Of a DNA stretch of 64,000 nt, positions 54,655 through 64,000 are shown in pieces. Numbering within the stretch: the stretch's first letter is position 1; every line of letters begins with the position of its first letter. Made by a program: the position numbers and the translations under genes. Source of the DNA: Myrmaecium sp. VS I D KN 1 (lineage: Eukaryota > Ascomycota > Dothideomycetes > Valsariales > Valsariaceae). Below the pieces are notes generated by a model. It made no database searches. It was not told the origin of the DNA and saw only the letters and a program-made list of their open reading frames with translations. Where the stretch lies: contig JADQAV010000005.1 in NCBI GenBank assembly GCA_019775845.1, positions 248,001 through 312,000 on the forward strand, given 5' to 3'.

Positions 54655-57600
54655 GCTAGTTAGTAAGTTCTAAGCCTAAGTATTATTACTATTTTTATAT
54701 AGGTCTAGTAAAGTAGGGTCGGTTAGTAAGTCCGTATCCGGTAGGCCCTGTCCTAAGGACGTAGGGAAGTATAGGTTCTTTAGGACTATAGGGAGGTAGT
54801 TCCTAGGAGAAGGAGGAATATAGAAAGGGGACTTAGGTTCTATCTTATAAGTTTAAGAGGCTAGGAATAGAGTATAGAAAATCTTAAGAAGTAAAAAATA
54901 GATAAATTTATAATAATTCTAACCCTAAATAGAGAGTTATCCTCCTTATATCTTTCTATTATTTTATTTTTTTAAGGTCTCTCCTTACCTAATTATAATC
55001 CGTATTATTTTTAGGAGTAAATATCTTCTAGATAATACTCTTCTTAAGAGTAAATAGCTTCTTTTAGACGGTAGAATCTAAAGATATTTCTAATTTTACT
55101 ATATTTACCCTCTCCCTCCTAAGCTATTTATCCTAAATAGGTAACGCGCTTTTCCCTTAATATTAAAAGTTTATTTCTTTTATCTATCTAGGACTCTTCC
55201 TACTATATCCCCTATCTCTTATTTATTTTTTTTTTATAACTTTAACTTCCTTCTTTATCTTCCGCTTACTACCGCTATTTACTCTTTTTATTCTTTTCTA
55301 CTCTTTTTATTATTCTTTATAAGCTACTTCTACTATACTCTCTCTTTATAAGACTCTTTTCCTTACTTCTTCTTTCTAGTAACTCTACTTACCCGGCCTT
55401 ATAATAGCTTTACTAAACTTTTAGCTTTTAGATTATTATAGTCGCCCTATTAATCCTAGTAAGTTCCTTTACTCCTTCTACTTTACTAGCTATTCTTAGT
55501 AACTTCTTATTCCTTTAAGGTTTCTTTTATAGTTCTTAGTCTAGCCTCGACTACTCTAATACGCTCTTAAGTAAAGCGTCCCTATATTATATTATTATTT
55601 TCTATATTTAATATATATTTATTAGAAGCGCCTCCTTTAACCTTCGCTAGCCTATTTTATAACCGCTAAGAATACTAAGTCCTATTAAGAGCGACCGACG
55701 AGTATCTTTATTTTATAGCCTCCTAGCTAGCCCTTAATATATATAACCCCGCCCGTCTTACTCTGCTTATCTAGTCTATTAAAGCCTCTAGTCTAACTCC
55801 TCCTACTATAGCCTTAAAGCTAGATATTATTTTAGTATATTTATTTACTAGAGATAACCCGGAACCTTATTTAGGATATATTAAGGCCTTTAAGAACTAT
55901 TATTAGTTACTTATTCGCCTAGTTAAAAAGTTAGTAGTAACTCCCTTATATAATTTTTATATAAGGTTCTATCTATCTTATTTTATAAGTCCCTTTCTAT
56001 TTTATTTAATTTTTTATAGTCCTAGTTCTCCTAGTATTAATTAGTTCGGTATTTTAGCTAGCCCAGGAAGATAAAGCTACTTCTATTCCCGCCCCCGTTA
56101 TCTTTTATAAGAGAAGTAGGTTAATATTAAAAATAATAAAGCTTTCTAGCTTAGAAAGTAAGGTTCCGGAAGTTATTATACTCTAAATTAGTTACTACCC
56201 GGCTTCTTAGGGAGGTTCCAAGGCTTATATAAGATTAGCTAAATAAGTAGGTATATTAGAAGAAGTAGTATAAATATAAGCTAAATAAGTTACCTTATTT
56301 TATTATACTATAGACTCGTTCGCCTAAATTTTCTATACTTATAATATACTCCCGTAAGCTCCTTATTATACTTCTCTTATCTATAGTTTTACTTATATAC
56401 TTTTAGGCGTATTTAGGGCTCTTCCTTAGTTTCCTAAGTTTCCTAATACTATATAAGTTATAGTCTTTTTCTTAGTCTTTAAAAGTTTTTAAGATATATT
56501 ATATTCTTATAAATACTCGGGCTTTTTACTCTTCCTTTTCTTTTTTTTTTCTATTCTCGGGATATTTTATTATTCTTAATATCCTAATTTTAAGCCTTTC
56601 TCTCTACTATCTTTCCTCCTAAGTTATAAGATTTTTATATTTTATTTATTTCCTTTAAGCTCCCTATCCTTATCTTATAGTCTAGGGGGCCTATTTTTTA
56701 GTTAACCTTCCTAATTCTTCTTTATAGTTCTTTATCTACTCTTAACTTCTTCTAGGTTCCCTAATATCTTTATATAATATACTACTCTTCTTAGACGTTT
56801 TTTTAGGCTTATACGCTTATTAGGTAGATTAATTATTTATTTATTATTAATAGTTATCTTTACTATTTTAATACTCTTTCTTTTACCTTTAATTATCCTC
56901 CTCTTCTTCTACTTTAATTATATTTCCTTTAACTTTTCTTACTCCTTCCTCCTCTTCTTCTATACTACTTTATTATTATTTTATTCTTATTTTATCGCTC
57001 TTCTATCGTCTATTTACCCTCTAATTATTTTTTATACGTCTTTAACGGTACGTGCTATATTTCTACTCTTTAATATATTTTCTTAAATCCTAAATAGATA
57101 TATTATAAGTAGCGCCTTTCTTTATACGCCTTTAAGTAGTTACTATAGCTTTAATAGGTCTTCTTATTTCCTTTTTCTTAGTTAGCGTTTAATCTAACCT
57201 TTATTATATATAACTATCTCTCCTATTACTCCTTAAATCTCTAGAGTTCCTCCTTATAAGTTCCCTTACTTTTCTTCTTTTATTTAGTATTTTATTTAAC
57301 CTTTTTTACTCCTAACTCCCTCCTTAGACTTTTCTAAACTTATAGTTACTTTTTTTATTATTTTAAGGTCTACTACTACCTCTTCTATTATCTTTTAGGC
57401 CGGAAGAACCCCGCTAAATAAATTTCCTCTTATTTTTTTCTTTATTTTATATTCTAGCTAACTTCCTTCTATTTCTAATATCTTCTTTATTCTTTTTTCG
57501 GGCCGCCGGGGTCGTCCCGGTCGTTCTTATAATAAAGTCTAATTTTAATAATATAATAATAGACTTATTACGCCTTAGGGCGCGCTCTCTTCGCCCCCTT

Positions 57601-59249
57601 ATTAATATCTTATATATATCTAGAGGCGAAACCCGCCCGCTTATCTTAACTAAATAGACCTATATAAATAGTTATACTACTCTTATCCTAAGCCAGCCGT
57701 ATTAGTATACCTAGCTCTCTATATAAATAAACCTCTCTCTAAGTAATAAAGACGCGTATATCTAGCTATAAGGAATATTACTATTAATTACTCCTAATCT
57801 TAAAATAGACTAGTACTAGGAAGTCTACGCCTAATACTCCTAGAACCTAACTTACCGCTGTTAGGTTATTATTAGCGCTTAGAATACTATTTTTACGTCT
57901 TAGGAGTATATTTAGTATATATATAATAATAAGTCTTACTTAGTAGGTATCCTCGTATTTTCTTATTTTATTTATTTTAATCCTAACTTTCTTAGTTTAC
58001 GGTATATTAAGAATTTAATATTTTCTATTAGCTCTTATACCTTCCTTATTAGATCTCCGTCTCGTCTAATAATTATAACGAACTTATACGTATTTATTTA
58101 GAAGTAATTCCTAATATAAATATAATTTATAATAATAACTAAGAACTAACCTAGCGCCTAAATAAGTAATTCTAAGAGTTAATAAACCTCCGGAGGGAGG
58201 TTAAGCGCCTTTATAATATAGCTCTTCCTTCTACTCTTAAGATCGACTCCGACTATATATAGATAAAGGATAGTAATAGATAGGTAATATAGTAATCTTT
58301 TATTTCTCGGAAAGTCTTATTTAAGTTATAAATTTATTTTTTTAGTTCTAGCTTCTATAGTATTTCTATATCTTTACTAAAATAATAATATTATATTACT
58401 TCAAGTAGTAAAATAGTCTAGTAATTTTTAAAATTTAGCTTTATTTTAGGCTTTTTACTAGTCTCTAGGTAAGGAACCTCCGGGTCTTATTCTTTTTTCT
58501 TTTCCTTTTCTTTTTCTTTTTCTTTTCTTTTCTCTACTATTCTAGGGATTTTTAGGCGTTTTACTATCCTAGATCTTAGAAATTTAATCTACTCTCTTCT
58601 CCCCCTACTCTTTTTATTTTTTAAGTCTTCTTTTATTCCTTATTAATCCTACTAAAACCTTTTTCTTTATAATTCTTCTATTCTTTATAAAACCTCCTTT
58701 CTTCTCCTCCCCTCTTTTTACTACTTTTTAAGAATTATTACCGCTAATTTCTAGCCTACGGGAATATTTATAGTAGATATTAGCTCCTTACTAGCTCTCT
58801 TTTAATTAATTATTTATTTTTTTTCTTTATTCGGATTTCCTTATCTTCCTTACCGCTTTTCTTCTTAAGGTAGAAAATTTTCAGCCTTCGCCTAATAGCG
58901 ACCCCTACTTTTATTATATTATTAAGCTCTTCTAACTTATAAGTCCTATTTTTCTCTTCTTATATTATAAGTACCTTCTTAATTCTAAATAATCCTAATT
59001 ACTAATAATCTAGCTTCTAAGAAAAGAAAGTTTTATACTAGCTATTATATCTAAGTACTAGGTCCTCCTCTTTTAAAGGTTTTTATTAGAGCCCCCTCTA
59101 TTTATTCTAGTACTCTTTATTTTATTCTTTTTTTATTTTAATCTTTAGAATAGCTTCCGCTATATTATTTTTCTTTTATTCTATCTATCTCGCTTAGAAG
59201 TATAGTAGATCTCCTAATAATTTTATTAATTCCTAATTAAGAACTTTCT

Positions 59250-60188
59250 ATATTAGGTACTCCTCTTTAATTAGAAGTATAGCCTTCCTACTATAGATTA
59301 TCTTATATAAGCTTATCTCTATTAATTACTTAACGGTAATCGTATCTACTTATAAAACTACTTAGAATTACTTTATCTAGGATTAAGAGCCTTTAAGTAT
59401 TAACTTTACTAGTATATTAATAATAGGCCTATACCCTCTTTTTACTACTCTATTAGCTTATAAGTAATATAAGGATATTTATATCCTTCTTATACTATAC
59501 TTAGAGGTAAGTTCTTTTATAAGATCTTTATTTTCTAAGCCTCTATCTATTATAATCCTACGGACGAAGCCGGATCTATAAAAGATATCTTTTTAGATAA
59601 ATTTTACTATTTCTCTAAAGTCTATCTTTTTTAGGGGCTTTCCTTTTATTTAACCGCTTAGGTTCTTCCGGGCTTTTATAAAGTAATAATATCTATAGTT
59701 TATAAATATATATATTATATTAATATAGACCTACTCCTATAGGACTATTATATAAATAAGATAGAGTTCCTTTTTTTAAAGTATTAATATATCGCTAATA
59801 TTTTTCGTATCTCTAGACTATCTTACGGACTTAGCGGTATATATCGTCCTAATAATATTAATTTATAATTTATTTATAGGTCCCTTCTCTCCCTCTATAT
59901 CTACTAGCTTAGTATAGTTCCTAAATTATATTCTCTCTTACTTCCTAATAATTTACTACTCGTCTTAATAAGGTATATTAGTTTATATAGCGGAATAAGT
60001 ATTCTTCCTTAACTAAGTACTTCAGCGCGTATTTCTTAAATATAGGGATATCCTTCCTAGGGATATTATTAAGGACCTTTAGTATAGTAAGGAACCTCGT
60101 TATCCGCTCGCTCTTATCTAAGTATTTTTCCTAGAGGACTTACTTATCTAGTACTTCCTATTTTTACTACTTATTAAGTTAAGGAAGA
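59250..60188 (-). mobile_element. Ty3/Gypsy integrase-region fossil
   Basis: Minus-strand traces of a Gypsy polyprotein: the region before the integrase zinc finger near 60,100-59,900, and the integrase core near 59,700-59,270 with its typical 'ENKDL...KYGI' and 'PQAN.VVERG' surroundings. The fragment is cut off at 60,188, where the LTR of the plus-strand element begins. Its remaining 5' part may lie beyond that element, outside the window. It is broken, with dozens of breaks. The left end is not defined. Confidence 0.7.
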
Positions 60189-60399
60189 TATAAGGCTTAG
60201 GGAGCCTTAGGACTAGATAGAGTATAAATACCTTAAGTATAACGCTAGAGGTATATAAGCGAGCTATAAGCGAGTATAGATATATAAGTATATTAGGGGA
60301 ATCTAGAAAAGGAGTAACTTATTAGGATTAGTCTATATATTATAAGTAATACTACTCTATTAATACTTAACTACGCTAGTTATTACTTATTTCCTAATA
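60189..60399 (+). repeat. 5' LTR of the plus-strand Gypsy fossil
   Basis: 211 bp, same ends (TATAAGG...CCTAATA) as the solo LTR at 51,579-51,790 and matched over its full length. Confidence 0.85.
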
Positions 60400-63300
60400 A
60401 TTCTAATCCTCTAACTATATAACGGGAACTTGCCTAGCTATATATTTAATACGGGCTATATAGTATAATATAAGTTTAGCGCCTCCTAAACTTAGGGGCG
60501 AATCCGCACCCCCTAATTAGGAAGGAGAATTAGTAGAAGTAAAGGTAATATATATCCTAGATACTATTAAAGAGTAAACTATAGAGATTTAGAGACCCTA
60601 GCTATCTATTAAAGAAGATAATACTAAGTAATAAAAGTTATAAGTACTTAAGAAATATATTTAAGAATCTAATTAGAAGAGGAAGGCCCTTCTAAAGTAA
60701 TAGTAGAAATAGCTCGACGATTAGATTAACTAGCTATAAAAAGACTTTACTAGCTACGGCTTATAGACTAGACGCGCCCTAATAGTAGTAAATTATAAGC
60801 GGGTAATAAGTAAAGAGCGTTAGCCCCGGCCTTAATTAAAATAAGTTTTATTAGTAAGGTATATATATATAACTTATAAGCGTCCTAAGGTTAAAGACTT
60901 TAAGCTCTATTATAGGAGGAATATTAGGGAGTATACCGAGTAGATTTAATTAGTAAAAACGTCCTTCTAGACTAGCTCTAAGATATATCCCTTAAAGGAG
61001 TCGAAAATCCTATAAGTAATATAATTCCTTAAGGATACTCTATAAGATATATAATACTTAAAGGTAAAGAGCTAGGATAGCTACGCTATTAAAGGATATA
61101 TATTTATAGAGTTTATAAACTTCCTACTAAACCTTATAAAGGATCTAGTAAATAGGGAACTCTTAACCTTTTAAATATATATAAACGTAAGGTAGAAAGA
61201 AGACTAAATAGTTTAGATATTTATAAACTATTTTATCTATATAGAAAGCTAACTACCGGAAATATACTTAGAGTAATAGAAGTATATATACTTCTTTACT
61301 AAGCTAAATCCTAAGTTAAGAGAGGCCTTAATAAACTATTAAGCCTTATTTATAATAAGAGATATTCTTATAGCCCTAGCGTAATATCTATAAAGGAATA
61401 TCTAAAAGGGGAAAGTAAGAGCTCCTAGAGGACCTAAAAATTTCCGGATATAAGGTTTACGTATAAGTAGAGTAACCGTAACGCCGGCAGTATATAAGTA
61501 AACTAAAAGTTAGGAAAAATCTAAGCTACCTAAGTTTATATATTATAACTACTAGAGAAAGAAGTATTTAGTAAAGAACTATACCCGGCTTAAGAGGGGT
61601 CCTCTAAGTAGAAGTAAATAGATACTCCTAAATATAATAAAGGTTACTTAGGATAGAAAAGTTAATATATTAGTAACGATACCTTAGCGTAGATATAAAG
61701 AGTAGTAAAGGTAAGTATATTTATTAAAATATATATAGAGATTCTATAGGGCTAATAATAGGCCTAAGTAGGTATACTAATTAATAGCGGTACTAAGGTA
61801 AATATTATTAGCTAGGTATATATATATAAACTAGAGCTTAAGCCTACTATAGCTAAGCTACCTAAGTTATTAGTAATTACTAATAAGGGAATCTACTACT
61901 ATAGTATATATAAATTATACTTATATCTTAATAACGACCTAGGTATAGTATAGGAGACGACTAAACTATTTTATAAAATTAATAAAGATCCTAAGATAGA
62001 AATACTACTAATTCTTAGTATACTTATCCTAGAGTAGGAGTAAATTATTATTAACCTAAGTATAAGATAGTAGTACCTTAGCTTTCTATCCTTTTAAGTA
62101 TCTAGCTTAGGGGCTTTTACTAAGTCTCTTAAGAAAGGAGAAGGTATATACGCCTTAATCTACTTAGAAGTTACTTTAAGATAAGGAATAGTATACCTCT
62201 AACGCATTAGTATTAGAATAAATATAATAAGTTTATAAAGTAACGGCGTACCGCTAGCGATTAAGATCCTCCTTAAGTATTTAAAATATATAGATATCTT
62301 CTTAGAGAAAGAAGTAGATAAACTACTACTTTATAAAGATACTAATTACGTAATCGACCTAGAAGAGGGTAAGAAACTACTTTATAGCTCCTTATATAGC
62401 TTCTTAAGGAGGAAGCTTACGGAACTCTAGCGCTACCTTAGTAAGGTAATAAAGAAAAGCTAAATTAAAGAGTCTACTAGCTTAGCTAGTACTCTTATCC
62501 TATTTTTACTAAAGAAGAATAATAGTTTATAACTCTATATAGACTACTATAGCCTTAATAAAATAATTAAGAAGAACCGCTATCTCCTACCCCTAATTTT
62601 AAAGACTTAAGATCGCCTATATAGCGCTAGTATCTTTACTAAGCTTAACCTATATAATATATATTATAGTATCCGAATTAAGGAAGGCGATAAGTAAAAA
62701 ATAGCCTTTTAAACCTAGTATAGCTATTTTAAGTATATAGTAATACCCTTCGGCCTTATAAACGCTCCGGTAATATTCTAAGCGTATATTAATAAGGCCC
62801 TAGTAGGCCTAACGGATATTATCTATATAGTATATCTAGATAATATCCTAATCTTTTTAAAAAAGGAAGAGGAGTATCTAAGATATATATAATAAGTACT
62901 CGAGCGCTTATAGTAGTATTAACTCTATACTAAACTAAATAAATATAAGTTTTCTATAAAAGAAGTAGAATTCCTAAGGTTTATTATTAGTACCGATAGT
63001 ATATTAATAGATTCTTATAGGGTAGATATAATCGCAGCGTAGTAAGAACCCGCCTTATATAAAAATCTATAGATCTTTTTAGGATTTACTAACTTCTATC
63101 GTTAATTTATCTACTAATACTTCTATATAGCGGCACCCCTAATAGCTATACTAGAAGGTAGTAAGAATAGTACTAAAATAGGCTTATTTATACTAACCTA
63201 GGATATATAAGATATATTTAGGAAGCTAGTAAAATACTTTATAAGCGTACCCGTCCTTATTTACTTTAACCCTAAGAAAAAGATTAGACTCGAAACGGAT

Positions 63301-64000
63301 ATATCTAAATTTATAATTATAAATATCTTTTTATAATAAGATACTAAAGGTTAATAGTACTTAGTAGCTTACTAGTTAAGGAAGCTTAGGGACGTTAAGG
63401 TAAACTATAAAACTTATAACTAAGAGCTACTTATAATTATAGCGACCTTTAAATACTAGTATTACTATCTCGATAGTAGCTAGTACCTTATTTAGGTAAT
63501 TACTAATTATAATAACCTTAAGGGATTCGTAAGCGTAAAGTAACTAAATAGTAGATAAGCCCGATAGGCGATACTACTTATAAAATATAACTTTACTATT
63601 AAATACTAAGTAGGAAAACTAAACCCTGCCGACAGGCTATCTAGGTACCCTAACTATTTTATAAATAATATAATAGAGGCTATAAGCCTACTACTAATAC
63701 TATAAAATAAGCTCGGTTTTATAAGCGATACGCCTATCGAGGTACTTATAATTTATATAAGGAATAATATAAAAGAGTAGAGCTTATATATTACCCTAAG
63801 AGCAGTAGTAAGGAGAGTAATTAAAGGGGATAACCCCCTAAGATAGAAAACGCTAAAAAGCGTTAGAGATTTTATTAAGAAGGCCTAAGAGGTAGAAAAG
63901 TAATAATCTAGTAAGATTAATATAGAACGCTAGGGTCTAAATTAAATATAAAATAGCGAAGGTAGCTAGTACTACTAGTATAAGTTATATATACCTAGAA
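60189..64000 (+). mobile_element. Ty3/Gypsy retrotransposon fossil, 5' part
   Basis: It begins with an LTR at 60,189-60,399. Downstream in Gypsy order are a gag-like region with a zinc-knuckle trace near 61,540, a protease trace near 61,780-61,815, reverse transcriptase at about 62,540-62,860, RNase H at about 63,285-63,445 and the linker after it near 63,625-63,650. Integrase and the 3' LTR lie past the window end. It is broken, with dozens of breaks throughout, and RIP-mutated; probably old but inserted after the minus-strand integrase fragment beside it. Confidence 0.88.

Larger units (their letters stand above)
51046..64000. repeat. AT-rich, RIP-mutated retrotransposon block
   Basis: Thirteen kilobases without an open frame of note, reaching the window end. 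CA and TG are nearly absent over long stretches while TA is very frequent and CG survives, which is what CpA-to-TpA RIP produces. Fossil LTR elements of the Copia and Gypsy families are recognisable inside and listed separately. Stretches not assigned to a named element are 51,046-51,578, 52,661-52,960 and about 54,655-59,250; the last is strongly pyrimidine-rich on the plus strand. Confidence 0.95.

Overview
The window comes from a filamentous ascomycete (Pezizomycotina). The evidence is short 53-110 bp introns with GT...AG ends, GC-rich genes, a CFEM/GPI surface protein, a fungal TrpE and RhoGEF, and one end of AT-rich DNA that has almost lost CA and TG dinucleotides, the mark of repeat-induced point mutation (RIP). 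Recurrent CTAC/ACCT-type runs between genes recall Sordariomycetes, but that placement is a guess.

Positions 1 to about 51,000 are ordinary chromosome with 16 supported protein genes. In order: calcipressin (+), a Rho1-type GEF with DH-PH-CNH domains (+), a single-pass membrane protein of unknown function (+), a Gag1-like clamp (DUF4050) protein (+), a disordered protein (-), a CCDC47-type ER protein (-), cytochrome c oxidase subunit 7 (-) divergent from a mitochondrial helical-repeat/PPR-like protein (+), a large disordered protein (-), the TMEM208/Snd2 ER-targeting protein (+), an unknown 243-residue protein (-), a CFEM GPI protein (-), anthranilate synthase component I (-) divergent from a coiled-coil protein (+), a cytochrome P450 that lacks its heme-binding cysteine (+), an unknown 375-residue protein (-) and a secreted RNase T2 (-). 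Exon coordinates for the spliced genes were worked out by hand from reading frame and splice signals. A run of 25 G followed by 34 N at 49,001-49,059 is an assembly gap.

Positions about 51,046-64,000 form an AT-rich repeat block with no intact gene. It is a stack of retrotransposon fossils: a solo LTR with a perfect 5-bp target duplication; a triplicated short repeat; a strongly shortened Ty1/Copia relic with both LTRs and a minus-strand reverse transcriptase; a minus-strand Ty3/Gypsy integrase fragment; and the first 3.8 kb of a plus-strand Ty3/Gypsy element that runs off the window.

The genes are housekeeping or surface functions and do not form a pathway. The clearest pairing is COX7 with a probable mitochondrial RNA-metabolism protein across one promoter. 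No biosynthetic cluster, CRISPR array, tRNA or rRNA gene was found. The observations most worth a second look are the P450 with serine at the heme-ligand position, the very small first coding exons of three genes, and the layered structure of the RIP block. Nothing here clearly amounts to a new biological system.
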